Under the pieces are notes generated by a model. The model was not told where the DNA came from, ran no database searches, and saw only the letters and a list, made by a program, of their open reading frames with translations. This document shows, one piece after another, positions 1-8,157 of a DNA stretch of 12,561 nt. The stretch is from the NCBI GenBank assembly GCA_902489925.1, contig CABUBX010000051.1, forward strand, positions 1 to 12,561, written 5' to 3'. Origin of the DNA: an uncultured Lachnospiraceae bacterium. Lineage in GTDB: Bacteria > Bacillota > Clostridia > Lachnospirales > Lachnospiraceae. The position numbers were made by a program, and so were the translations under genes. Position 1 is the first letter of the stretch, and every line of letters begins with the position of its first letter.

Positions 1-32
1 AAGAACTTTTGAAAAGATAGTCAAAAATTACT

Positions 33-62
33 TTGTGATTTAAAATAAAAAAAGAGTATATT
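33..62 (+). promoter_or_regulatory. Candidate sigma-A promoter for fbp-nadE
   Basis: TTGTGA (33-38) and TATATT (57-62) are separated by 18 bases and lie 34 bases before the fbp start codon. This fits a housekeeping sigma-A promoter with a short leader. The region is very AT-rich, so chance matches are easy; a weaker alternative -35 (TTGAAA, 9-14) lacks a matching -10. No operator or riboswitch-like structure is visible between the promoter and the gene. Confidence 0.5.
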
Positions 63-95
63 GTCTTTTTAAATAAAAGGAGGCGAAAAAATTAA

Positions 96-2057
96 ATGTA
101 CGATGAAAAAACAATGAAGTATCTTGAACTGTTGGCACAGAGATATCCGACCATTGCATCGGCATCGACGGAAATTATTAATCTGGAGGCTATTTTGAAT
201 TTGCCAAAAGGTACCGAGCATGTCCTCAGTGATTTGCACGGTGAGGCAGACCGTTTTCTTCATATTTTAAAAAACGGTTCGGGTGCAATAAAGATTAAGA
301 TAGAGGAGGAGTTTGGCCCGTCTTTGAGTATGCGTGATAAAAAGCAGCTGGCAACGCTTATTTATTATCCTGAGGCCAAACTTGAGCTGATAGAGAAGGA
401 TGAGGAGGATATTGCAGACTGGTACCGTATTACGCTGCACCGCCTGATTCGTATGTGCAAAAGGGCCTCCTCAAAATATACCCGCTCTAAAGTGCGAAAG
501 GCACTGCCTGCAGATTTTGCTTATATTATAGAAGAACTTTTGCATGAGCGTGAGGATTTCCCGGATAAAGAGGATTATTATAATGAAATTATTGCAACTA
601 TTATAAGAATTAACAGGGCGCGGGAGTTTATTATTGCGCTTTGTCAGCTGATTCAGCGGCTTGTCATCGACCATTTGCATATTGTGGGGGATATTTATGA
701 CAGAGGGCCGAAGGCAGTTACGATTATGGACAAGCTGATGGACTATCATTCTGTGGATATTCAGTGGGGAAATCATGATATTTTGTGGATGGGGGCGGCA
801 TCCGGGCATCCGGCGTGTATTGCCAATGTCATTCGTATTTGTGCCCGCTATGGGAATTTAGATACGCTTGAGGATGATTACGGAATTAATCTTGTGCCGC
901 TTGTCACATTTGCTTCAAACACATATAAGCTTGACAGGTGTGAGCTTTTTGGTGTGAAGCAGCGTCAAAATGAGGTCAGCCAGCTAGATGTTGAGCTTGA
1001 GAAGAAGATGCATAAGGCTATCAGTGTGATTCAGTTTAAACTGGAAGGTCAGGTGATTTTAAGGCGCCCTGATTTTAAAATGGAAAAGCGGCTGATGCTT
1101 GATAAGATTGATTATGAAAAGGGCTCAATTCATATTGACGGCAAGGATTATCTGCTTAAAGACAGTTATTTTCCGACAATAGATGCAAATCATCCGTATG
1201 ATTTGAGCGCGGACGAAAAGGAATTGATGGACAGGCTTATAAAGGCATTTATAAATTGCGAAAAGCTTCAAAAGCATGCGCGGTTTTTGTTTTCGGCGGG
1301 CAGTCTGTATTTGCGCTATAATAATAATTTGTATTTTCACGGATGTATACCATTTAATGAAGACGGCACATTTCGCAGTGTAGAACTTCGTGGAAAATCC
1401 TATAAGGGAAAGGCACTTTATGACTTTTTGGAGGCCTATGCAAGAAAAGGATACTATATGACAAATTGCCCTGAGCAGAGGACTTACGGACAGGACATTA
1501 TGTGGTACATATGGTCCAGTGAAAATTCACCGGTTTACGGCAAGGCAAAGATGGCGACCTTTGAGCGGTATCTGATTTCCGATGCGGCGCTTCAGGAGGA
1601 GAAAAAAGACTTTTACTATAAACTCATTGAAAAAGAGGAAATATGTGATAAGATTATAAAAGAATTTGGTCTTGATCCCCAAACTGCACATGTTATCAAC
1701 GGCCATATGCCTGTGCGCTCAAAGGCCGGGGAAAATCCGGTAAAGGGCGGCGGCAAGCTGATGATTATTGATGGCGGTTTTTCAAAAGCCTATCAGCCGA
1801 CAACGGGAATCGCCGGCTATACGCTCGTTTATAATTCTTATGGCCTGAGGCTGGTGACACATGAGCCATTTGAAAGCTTTGAAAAATCCATTGCAGATGA
1901 GACAGATATCCGTTCGGATTTTACGATGGTAAAAGAGTTTGAGCATCGACAGAAGGTGGCTGATACGGATGCGGGGAAAACAATGCGGGAAAGCATCAGA
2001 GATTTAGAGCTTCTTTTGGAGGCTTACAGACAGGGTATAATAAGAGAACGGACATAA
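96..2057 (+). CDS. fbp: Fructose-1,6-bisphosphatase, class III
   Basis: Hydrolyses fructose 1,6-bisphosphate to fructose 6-phosphate in the cytoplasm, the committed step of gluconeogenesis. The 653-residue product matches the usual 640-670 residues of the Firmicute class III family, which is unrelated to the classical E. coli Fbp fold and belongs to the metallophosphoesterases. Visible motifs are DLHG at residues 46-49, GDIYDRG at 198-204, GNHD at 225-228, NGHMP starting at 535 and IDGGFSKAYQ around 558-567. These supply the Asp/His/Asn ligands expected for a two-metal site; characterised members prefer manganese. The start is supported by AAGGAGG at 77-83. nadE follows 31 bases downstream with no terminator between, so the two are probably co-transcribed. 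The frame is intact and shows nothing unusual. Identification is secure; regulation is not visible beyond the promoter. Confidence 0.97.
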   Translation: MYDEKTMKYLELLAQRYPTIASASTEIINLEAILNLPKGTEHVLSDLHGEADRFLHILKNGSGAIKIKIEEEFGPSLSMRDKKQLATLIYYPEAKLELIEKDEEDIADWYRITLHRLIRMCKRASSKYTRSKVRKALPADFAYIIEELLHEREDFPDKEDYYNEIIATIIRINRAREFIIALCQLIQRLVIDHLHIVGDIYDRGPKAVTIMDKLMDYHSVDIQWGNHDILWMGAASGHPACIANVIRICARYGNLDTLEDDYGINLVPLVTFASNTYKLDRCELFGVKQRQNEVSQLDVELEKKMHKAISVIQFKLEGQVILRRPDFKMEKRLMLDKIDYEKGSIHIDGKDYLLKDSYFPTIDANHPYDLSADEKELMDRLIKAFINCEKLQKHARFLFSAGSLYLRYNNNLYFHGCIPFNEDGTFRSVELRGKSYKGKALYDFLEAYARKGYYMTNCPEQRTYGQDIMWYIWSSENSPVYGKAKMATFERYLISDAALQEEKKDFYYKLIEKEEICDKIIKEFGLDPQTAHVINGHMPVRSKAGENPVKGGGKLMIIDGGFSKAYQPTTGIAGYTLVYNSYGLRLVTHEPFESFEKSIADETDIRSDFTMVKEFEHRQKVADTDAGKTMRESIRDLELLLEAYRQGIIRERT

Positions 2058-2088
2058 ATAAAAGAGAAATTTATTTTCGGAGGATAAT

Positions 2089-4014
2089 ATGAAAGACGGA
2101 TTTGTAAGAGTTGCTGCGGCAACGCCAAAGGTTGAGGTTGCTGACTGCAGCTTTAATGCAAAACAGACGATTGAGCTTATGAGAGCGGCAGATGAAAAGG
2201 GCGCAAAGCTTGTTGTATTTCCCGAGCTTGGATTGACAGGTTATACATGCGGCGAGTTGTTTTTGCAAAATATTCTTCTCGAGGGTGCAAAAAAAGCGCT
2301 TTTAGAGGTTGTGAAGGCTTCGGCTCATCTGGAAGTGACAGCGGTTGTCGGACTGCCTTTGATGGTTTTCGGTAAAATTTATAATGTCGCAGCAGTCATC
2401 AGCCATGGACAGGTGCTTGCTTTTGTGCCTAAAAAGCATTTGCCGAATTATTCTGAGTTTTATGAAAAACGTTATTTTGAGGAAGGCATCGAAGATGCTG
2501 TATTGATTGAATTTTGCGGCAGTCAGGTGCCGTTTGGCATGAATATTCTTTTTGAGGCGGATAGTATGCCGGAATTTAAGTTTGCGGTGGAAATATGTGA
2601 AGATTTGTGGGTGGCGGCGCCGCCGAGCATCGGCCATGCGGCAGCAGGCGCTTTAGTCATTGCCAATCTTTCGGCAAGCGACGAGACGACAGGCAAAGAC
2701 AGCTACCGTCAGCGTCTTGTCAGCGGGCAGTCGGCGAGGCTGGTTAGCGGTTATATTTATGCCGATGCCGGTGAAGGCGAATCGACAACGGATTTAGTTT
2801 TTGCAGGAAGAAATATCATTGCTGAAAACGGACAGATTTTAAAAATGTCTGAAAGATTTACGACAGGTCTTATTGTGGCAGATATGGATTTAGACCATTT
2901 AATCAGCGAGCGCCGCAGGATTACAACCTACAGACAGCATAACGATACGGTATATAAGGTTGTTTCCTTCAAGATGAAGAAGGTCGATTTGGATTTAGAG
3001 CGCTTTGTTGATGCGGCGCCGTTTATTCCTAAAAATGAGAGTGAAAGGGAGGCGCGCTGCGAGGAAATTTTGACAATTCAGGCATACGGACTTAAAAAGC
3101 GGTTGGCACACGCACATTGTGCGCATGCAGTTGTCGGTATTTCCGGCGGTCTTGATTCGACGCTTGCGCTTTTAGTGACAGCAAGAGCTTTTGATATGCT
3201 GGGGCTTCCGAGAAATCAGATAACCGCTGTGACGATGCCGTGTTTTGGCACTACAGACAGAACTTATAATAATGCGTGCATGATGGTAAAAAAACTTCGT
3301 GCGGATTTAATTGAGGTCGATATTAAAGCGGCAGTTACAAAGCATTTTGAAGATATCGGCCATGATAAGGATGTCCATGATGTCACTTATGAAAATGCTC
3401 AGGCGAGGGAACGTACACAGGTGCTGATGGATATTGCTAATAAAGTCAATGGCATGGTGATTGGCACGGGTGATATGTCTGAGCTGGCGCTTGGCTGGGC
3501 AACGTATAACGGGGACCACATGTCAATGTATGGCGTCAATGCTTCTGTGCCAAAAACACTGGTGCGTCATCTTGTGATGTATTGTGCGGACACATGTGGG
3601 GATAAGGCGCTGGCAGATACTTTATATGATGTGCTTGATACACCGGTAAGTCCTGAGCTGATTCCGCCGAAAGAGGGGAAAATCGCACAAAAGACCGAGG
3701 ATTTAGTCGGACCTTATGAGCTTCATGATTTTTATATGTATTATATACTTCGTTTTGGCTATACACCTGCCAAAATTTTCAGACTGGCATGTATTGCCTT
3801 TAAAGGCAGCTATGGTGAAAAGACGATTTATAAATGGCTCAGAACATTTTGCTGGCGTTTCTTTGCGCAGCAATTTAAACGCTCATGTCTGCCTGACGGC
3901 CCAAAGGTCGGTTCGGTGGCATTGTCGCCAAGGGGAGACCTTAGAATGCCAAGCGATGCTTCATCAAAGCTTTGGATGCAGCAGCTGGATGAAATTGAGT
4001 CATCACTGAGATAG
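2089..4014 (+). CDS. nadE: Glutamine-dependent NAD+ synthase
   Basis: Catalyses the last step of NAD+ synthesis, ATP-dependent amidation of deamido-NAD+ with glutamine as nitrogen donor. The 641-residue protein has the two-domain form. The N-terminal nitrilase-type glutaminase (about 1-280) carries the catalytic triad Glu46 (FPELGLTGY), Lys115 (PKKHLPNYSEF) and Cys170 (EICEDLW). The C-terminal synthetase domain (about 325-600) carries the ATP-pyrophosphatase loop SGGLDS at 352-357, a PCFGTTDRTYNNA segment, and GTGDMSELALGW followed by a YNGDHMSMYGVNA stretch typical of NadE. All key residues are present. GGAGG at 2079-2083 lies five bases before the ATG. It follows fbp closely on the same strand and probably shares its transcript; the pairing is metabolic housekeeping rather than one pathway. 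The short ammonia-dependent NadE is ruled out by the fused nitrilase domain. Confidence 0.97.
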   Translation: MKDGFVRVAAATPKVEVADCSFNAKQTIELMRAADEKGAKLVVFPELGLTGYTCGELFLQNILLEGAKKALLEVVKASAHLEVTAVVGLPLMVFGKIYNVAAVISHGQVLAFVPKKHLPNYSEFYEKRYFEEGIEDAVLIEFCGSQVPFGMNILFEADSMPEFKFAVEICEDLWVAAPPSIGHAAAGALVIANLSASDETTGKDSYRQRLVSGQSARLVSGYIYADAGEGESTTDLVFAGRNIIAENGQILKMSERFTTGLIVADMDLDHLISERRRITTYRQHNDTVYKVVSFKMKKVDLDLERFVDAAPFIPKNESEREARCEEILTIQAYGLKKRLAHAHCAHAVVGISGGLDSTLALLVTARAFDMLGLPRNQITAVTMPCFGTTDRTYNNACMMVKKLRADLIEVDIKAAVTKHFEDIGHDKDVHDVTYENAQARERTQVLMDIANKVNGMVIGTGDMSELALGWATYNGDHMSMYGVNASVPKTLVRHLVMYCADTCGDKALADTLYDVLDTPVSPELIPPKEGKIAQKTEDLVGPYELHDFYMYYILRFGYTPAKIFRLACIAFKGSYGEKTIYKWLRTFCWRFFAQQFKRSCLPDGPKVGSVALSPRGDLRMPSDASSKLWMQQLDEIESSLR

Positions 4015-4052
4015 GCACAGGGGTTTTAAGTTGGCGCGGCAAAGGCTGTGCC
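4014..4052. repeat. Short inverted repeat after nadE
   Basis: GGCACAG (4014-4020, beginning on the last base of the nadE stop) is perfectly complementary to CTGTGCC (4046-4052) across a 25-base loop. No T-run follows on the plus strand, so it is a poor intrinsic terminator by itself. It may slow transcription or protect the nadE mRNA 3' end, or be coincidental. Confidence 0.35.
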
Positions 4053-4070
4053 GATAAAATGAAAGAAAGA

Positions 4071-4139
4071 GCAAGAGGCAGAGATAATTTGCAAAGGTGA
4101 CATTCTAAGTCGCCAAAGCAAAATACCTCTGCCTCTTGC
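4071..4139. terminator. Long hairpin between convergent genes, probable bidirectional terminator
   Basis: GCAAGAGGCAGAG (4071-4083) pairs perfectly over 13 bases with CTCTGCCTCTTGC (4127-4139). Inside it TTTGC (4088-4092) pairs with GCAAA (4118-4122), and GGTGAC (4096-4101) pairs with GTCGCC (4109-4114, one G-T pair), leaving a seven-base tip. The structure sits between the 3' ends of nadE (plus) and the 4157-4588 gene (minus). On the minus strand it is followed by a pyrimidine-rich TCTTTCTTTC; on the plus strand the nearest T-run (4154-4158) is 14 bases away. Termination is inferred from position and structure, and is more convincing for the minus strand. Confidence 0.5.
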
Positions 4140-4156
4140 CGATTCAATCCAGCTTT

Positions 4157-4588
4157 TTACGGTGCAGCCTGAGAAAGCGCCCTGTTGATTGCCTCCAAAA
4201 GCAGTGATGCGGTGTATTGATTGGAGGATGAATAGGAAATCTTATTCAGCGGTACGTTTTCTTTAATTTGCTTTGAAATATCCTTCATACATGTTTCAAG
4301 CAGGGGATAGGAGAGTGCTGTTGCCTCATCAATGTTGCAAAGCCCGGCATCGGCAAGGCCGTTTTGGGTGACTGTAACTTCAACTCCGACAGAGGTATTG
4401 CCGAGGTTAATGGAGGTTGTATAAACGCCCGGTGTGTATTCGGGGATTGCCGCCATAGTATCTTCTGTTTTTTGGCGGCTGAACATGTAGATGAGCAGGA
4501 TGACAAGAAGTACGGTCAGTATGGCAAAAATAATGGTGTAAATGATTTCTTTCATATGTAAGATAATGATATGGGTTTTGGATTTCAT
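4157..4588 (-). CDS. Membrane-anchored FMN-binding-domain-like protein of unknown function
   Basis: A 143-residue protein with one N-terminal hydrophobic segment (about residues 15-36) followed by Arg/Lys (38-40), consistent with a signal anchor placing the rest outside the cytoplasm. The soluble part (about 50-143) has the rhythm of an FMN-binding (FMN_bind-like) domain: PGVYTTSINLG at 53-63, beta-rich VGVEVTVTQNG at 67-77, a helix around 92-111, then ISYSSSNQYTAS (117-128) and LLLEAINRAL (129-138). In flavinylated members the segment before the last helix contains a SGAT-like motif whose Thr carries FMN; here it is SYSSSNQYTAS, so covalent flavin attachment is doubtful. Start choice is firm: GGAGGG (4595-4600 on the opposite strand) lies six bases upstream of this ATG, while the internal Met12 has none. 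It is divergent from addB across about 150 bases. The function is unknown and the domain assignment is by eye. Confidence 0.72.
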   Translation of the reverse strand: MKSKTHIIILHMKEIIYTIIFAILTVLLVILLIYMFSRQKTEDTMAAIPEYTPGVYTTSINLGNTSVGVEVTVTQNGLADAGLCNIDEATALSYPLLETCMKDISKQIKENVPLNKISYSSSNQYTASLLLEAINRALSQAAP

Positions 4589-4647
4589 GTTCTGCCCTCC
4601 GGTTAAAATATTTAATATATTCTATGTGACGGGAATGAAAAATATAC

Positions 4648-4661
4648 CAAACAAATGTTCG
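4648..4661. promoter_or_regulatory. Candidate LexA/DinR (SOS) box upstream of addBA
   Basis: CAAACAAATGTTCG matches the Gram-positive SOS consensus CGAACRNRYGTTYC at 12 of 14 positions; read on the other strand it is CGAACATTTGTTTG, with an intact GAAC half-site. It ends nine bases before the -35 element of the addB promoter and lies in the shared control region with the divergent 4157-4588 gene. LexA control of a recombination nuclease operon is biologically sensible, but the box is outside the core promoter and the region is AT-rich, so this remains a prediction. Confidence 0.5.
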
Positions 4662-4669
4662 ATTTGGGC

Positions 4670-4698
4670 TTGAAATTTAATGGCAGTTGTGCTAAGAT
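4670..4698 (+). promoter_or_regulatory. sigma-A promoter with extended -10 for addBA
   Basis: TTGAAA (4670-4675) and TAAGAT (4693-4698) are separated by exactly 17 bases, and TGC stands immediately before the -10 (4690-4692), giving an extended -10. The expected transcript start near 4705 leaves about 30 bases of leader before the addB start at 4738. This is the clearest promoter in the window. Confidence 0.7.
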
Positions 4699-4724
4699 GA
4701 GCGTAGAAAATAAAGATAAATGTC

Positions 4725-4732
4725 AGGGGGTG
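4725..4732 (+). promoter_or_regulatory. Ribosome-binding site that decides the addB start
   Basis: AGGGGGTG lies five bases before the ATG at 4738. The upstream in-frame ATG at 4720 has no Shine-Dalgarno before it and would add only six residues. The protein beginning at 4738 starts MALQLILGG, which places the ATP-binding loop at the usual distance from the AddB N-terminus. Confidence 0.65.
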
Positions 4733-4737
4733 CGGTG

Positions 4738-7700
4738 ATGGCGCTGCAGCTTATACTTGGAGGAAGCGGTTACGGTAAGTCGGTATATATGTATGAGCAT
4801 CTGATTAAAGAATCCGTGGCGCATCCTGAGCTTAATTATATAGTGATTGTACCTGAGCAGTATACGATGCAGGTACAAAAAAAGATTGTATCCATGCATC
4901 CTCAGATGGGGATGCTTAATATAGATGTTGTAAGCTTTGGACGTTTGGCATATAGAATATTTGATGAACTTCACATGAAGGATATGCTTATTTTGGAGGA
5001 CATCGGTAAGGGTATGGTGTTAAGAAAGGTGATGACCTCGGTAGCATCAGAGCTTACTGTACTTAAAGGAAATATAAGAAAGCAAGGGTTTGTCGGCGAG
5101 ATGAAATCAACAGTTTCTGAGCTTTTACAGTATCATGTAACTTGCAAACAGCTTGAAGAACTTGCAAAACTGTTTGCACATCAGCCGATGCTTTCGGGAA
5201 AGCTTAAAGATATCAGTTGTATTTTGGACGCTTTTCAAAAGGAGATTGAGGACAGATATATGACAGCGGAGGAACTGCTGGACAGATTTGCAGCAGTTGT
5301 GTCCGAATCGGCACTTTTGAAAAACAGCTGCATATATCTTGATGAGTTTACCGGGTTTACCCCGTCGCAGTATACGTTGCTTGGAGAACTTTTGCGCACT
5401 GTGCGACATGTTCAGATTGCCCTGACGGTTGATGTGCGGGAGAATTTTTATGAAAAGGGAGAACCTTTCAGACTTTTTTATCTGACAAGAGAGACGCTTC
5501 ACAGACTTGAGAAGCTTTGCATGTCAGAACATATTGAGCGGGATGAGGACATTATTTTAAAGAATGCAGTCCGATTTGAAAAGAGCAGTGAACTTCGGTT
5601 TATGGAAAGCCATGTATACAGAAGCGGCAGGGGTAGCACCTACCCCCATGCGGTAAAGGACATTCATCTGATGTCTGCCCTAAATCCGTCTGATGAGCTT
5701 AGGGCGGTTGCCCATCGGATGCTTAAACTTGCAAGGGTCGGTGTTCGCTTTCGTGATATGGCAGTGATTACCGGTGATTTATCGATTTACGGTCATGTGA
5801 TTGAACAGGAGTTTGAGCAGGCAGGGATTCCGTATTTTATTGACAGCAGAAAAAGTGTTTTAGATAATTGCCTTGTGGAATTTGTGCGGGCACTTTTGGA
5901 GGTTATCAGTGAAGACTTTAATTACGAAAGTGTTTTTCGATATTTAAAGACAGGGATGACCGATATTTCGCCGGAAGATATTGACTGTCTGGAAAATTAT
6001 ATTCTTGCTACGGGGACAAGGGGCTTTAGACGATGGCAGGAATTTTTTGAGCGGCGCTATAAGGGAATGGCCGACGGTGAGCTTGAGACGGTCAATGAGG
6101 TGCGCGGCCGGGTGATGGCATGGCTTATGCCGGTGAAGGCTGCCTTTGAAGCTTCGGATAGGACAGTCGGAAGTTATGCGCATATTTTGCTTGAATTTTT
6201 AAAAAGCTGCAGAGCCGAAGAAAAGATGGAAGCTTTTTGTGTCATGTTTGAGGCGGAGGATGCGCTTGCATCGGCCAAGGAATACAGTCAGATTTACGAG
6301 GTTGTTACAGACATCCTTGAGAAGCTGATTGGTGTTTTGGGAAGTGAGCCTATGAGCGTTAAGGAATTTTCGGATATACTGGATGCCGGTTTTGCCGAGG
6401 CGAAGGTCGGTATTATTCCGCCGGGACTCGACCAGGTTATTGCAGGTGATTTGCGCCGTACAAGACTTGACGGTATCCGTGTGATGTTTTTTGTCGGGGT
6501 GAATGACGGTATTGTTCCGGCAGGACTTAAAGATGGCGGCTTAATCAATGATATGGATAAAGAAGCGCTTGCGATGCATAACATTGAGCTTTCACCGACT
6601 GCAAAGCAGGATGCGTGTACAGACCGTTTTTATATTTATACGGTGCTTACGAAGGCATCGGAAGCACTTTATATGAGCTTTTGCGCCTCCGACAGCCATG
6701 GGAAGTCCGTCAGACCATCGGTACTTATTTCCAAGATAACAGGGCTGTTCCCGGAAATTCGTATAGAGAATATTGATGATAAAAAGACAGCGTTTTCAGA
6801 GTTGTATAGCAGACGTGAGATGCTTCATGCGCTGACGGAAGGCTTAGGCGCATACAGAGAAGGGGCTGAGGATGCCGTATGGCGTCAGATCTACCTGTGG
6901 ATGCGTAAGACCGAAGGGAAAAGTGCCAAAAAGCTTTGTGATGCGGCATTTTTAAGCCATGAGGATGACAGGCTGTCAAAGCAGGCTGTGCGCGCCCTTT
7001 ACGGACATGTGCTTGAGAACAGTGTGACGACACTTGAAAAATATGCTTCTTGTGCCTATGCGCATTTTCTTATGTACGGACTCAAACTTAGAGAGCGAAA
7101 TGAGTATAAGATAGAAGTCCCGGATTTGGGCATTATATTTCACAGTGCCCTCGAGATGTTTTCAAAAAAGCTGGAAAAGTCGGAGTATACATGGCACACA
7201 GCGCCGGATGATTTCAGGGAAAAGCTGGCAGGTGAGTGTGTTATTGCGGCTGCCCAAAACAGCCGCAATGCGATTTTGCTAGACAATTACAGAAATAAGT
7301 TTCTGATTCAGAGGCTTGTGCGTATGGTCAGGAGAACTGTATGGGCATTGCAAAAGCAGCTTCAAAAAGGACAGTTTGAGCCGGAGGATTACGAAATCCG
7401 TTTTGACAAAAATGAAGAAGCCGGAACAGTGGACATTGCGTTGTCTGATGATGAAGCGCTGAAGCTTCGGGGAACGATTGACCGTCTTGACCGGTGTGAA
7501 GATGAGGATAATATTTATGTGAAGGTTATCGACTATAAGTCGGGCGCAAAGAAGTTTGATTTGATAGCACTTTATTATGGACTTCAGCTTCAGCTTGTTG
7601 TTTATATGGATGCGGCGATGGCGATGAAAAAAGCGAAAAGCAGTAAAAAAGTCATTCCTGCCGGGATTTTATATTACCATATTGATGACCCGCTTATTTC

Positions 7701-8157
7701 GGCAGCATCAATCGAGGAGACCGAGGAGGCTGATAAAGCACTTTTGAAGGCATTGAGGATGAATGGACTTGTGAATGAGGACATATCAATTATCCGTAAG
7801 ATTGACGGAAGTTTTGAAAAGGAGTCCGATGTGATTCCGGTAGCGCTGAATAAAGACGGCACGCTGTCTAAAAAGTCGGTAACGGCATCTACGGAAAAGT
7901 TCAAAGATTTGTTCGGGTTTGCCGAAAAAACTGTTCGGCGTTTTGGAAAAGAGATATTAGACGGACATATTGAGGTGAAGCCGTATAAGCGGGGAAGCAA
8001 AGGTAATGCCTGCACGTATTGTGCTTATAAATCTATATGCGGTTTCGATGAGCATATAGACGGCTACAGTTTTAGGCAGCTGGCAGAACTATCGGCGCAG
8101 GCGGTATGGGCCAAGATATGTGAAGAAGGTGAAGTTGATGGGCATGACATGGACTGA
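4738..8157 (+). CDS. addB: ATP-dependent helicase/nuclease subunit B (AddB)
   Basis: Subunit B of the AddAB (RexAB) complex, which unwinds and resects double-strand DNA ends for RecA-dependent repair. It contributes one nuclease domain, an iron-sulfur cluster and, in characterised homologues, Chi recognition. From the chosen start it has 1139 residues, close to B. subtilis AddB. Visible features: Walker A GGSGYGKS at residues 8-15; a long helicase-like middle without the full helicase motif set, as expected for AddB; the first cluster cysteine Cys772 (KYASCAYAHF); the PD-(D/E)XK nuclease with Asp915 (GTIDRLD), Asp932 and Lys934 (VIDYKSG) and the following QLQLVVY motif; and Cys1092, Cys1095 and Cys1101 (CTYCAYKSIC), completing four 4Fe-4S ligands. 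It is first in the operon, preceded by a strong promoter and a candidate SOS box, and its 3' end overlaps addA by 20 bases. An in-frame ATG at 4720 is an alternative but less likely start. Confidence 0.96.
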   Translation: MALQLILGGSGYGKSVYMYEHLIKESVAHPELNYIVIVPEQYTMQVQKKIVSMHPQMGMLNIDVVSFGRLAYRIFDELHMKDMLILEDIGKGMVLRKVMTSVASELTVLKGNIRKQGFVGEMKSTVSELLQYHVTCKQLEELAKLFAHQPMLSGKLKDISCILDAFQKEIEDRYMTAEELLDRFAAVVSESALLKNSCIYLDEFTGFTPSQYTLLGELLRTVRHVQIALTVDVRENFYEKGEPFRLFYLTRETLHRLEKLCMSEHIERDEDIILKNAVRFEKSSELRFMESHVYRSGRGSTYPHAVKDIHLMSALNPSDELRAVAHRMLKLARVGVRFRDMAVITGDLSIYGHVIEQEFEQAGIPYFIDSRKSVLDNCLVEFVRALLEVISEDFNYESVFRYLKTGMTDISPEDIDCLENYILATGTRGFRRWQEFFERRYKGMADGELETVNEVRGRVMAWLMPVKAAFEASDRTVGSYAHILLEFLKSCRAEEKMEAFCVMFEAEDALASAKEYSQIYEVVTDILEKLIGVLGSEPMSVKEFSDILDAGFAEAKVGIIPPGLDQVIAGDLRRTRLDGIRVMFFVGVNDGIVPAGLKDGGLINDMDKEALAMHNIELSPTAKQDACTDRFYIYTVLTKASEALYMSFCASDSHGKSVRPSVLISKITGLFPEIRIENIDDKKTAFSELYSRREMLHALTEGLGAYREGAEDAVWRQIYLWMRKTEGKSAKKLCDAAFLSHEDDRLSKQAVRALYGHVLENSVTTLEKYASCAYAHFLMYGLKLRERNEYKIEVPDLGIIFHSALEMFSKKLEKSEYTWHTAPDDFREKLAGECVIAAAQNSRNAILLDNYRNKFLIQRLVRMVRRTVWALQKQLQKGQFEPEDYEIRFDKNEEAGTVDIALSDDEALKLRGTIDRLDRCEDEDNIYVKVIDYKSGAKKFDLIALYYGLQLQLVVYMDAAMAMKKAKSSKKVIPAGILYYHIDDPLISAASIEETEEADKALLKALRMNGLVNEDISIIRKIDGSFEKESDVIPVALNKDGTLSKKSVTASTEKFKDLFGFAEKTVRRFGKEILDGHIEVKPYKRGSKGNACTYCAYKSICGFDEHIDGYSFRQLAELSAQAVWAKICEEGEVDGHDMD
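8126..8131 (+). promoter_or_regulatory. Ribosome-binding site for addA inside the end of addB
   Basis: AAGGTG lies six bases before the ATG at 8138, within the last codons of addB. An upstream in-frame GTG (8120) has no Shine-Dalgarno, and the ATG at 8144 is less well spaced. The site supports translational coupling of the two subunits. Confidence 0.55.

Noticed and set aside
471..809. A 112-codon minus-strand frame inside fbp, with similar antisense frames in nadE, addB and addA.
   Set aside because: They lie opposite well-supported genes, show no family motifs and have low-complexity or shadow-like composition; they are by-products of the sense codons.
3716..4009. A 97-codon plus-strand frame inside the 3' part of nadE.
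   Set aside because: It lies entirely within nadE in another frame, has no recognisable domain or ribosome-binding site, and the nadE frame shows family motifs throughout.
3941..4147. A 68-codon minus-strand frame spanning the nadE end and the convergent gap.
   Set aside because: It overlaps conserved nadE coding sequence and both intergenic hairpins, and has no Shine-Dalgarno or recognisable content.
4589..4650. A sigma-A promoter for the minus-strand gene (TTGGTA with TAGAAT, or TATATT).
   Set aside because: Spacing is 20 bases or the -35 match is poor in every combination; a promoter must exist nearby but no specific one can be supported.
4720..4737. Upstream ATG for addB adding six residues.
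   Set aside because: No Shine-Dalgarno precedes 4720, whereas AGGGGGTG is correctly placed for the ATG at 4738, which also gives the usual AddB N-terminus.
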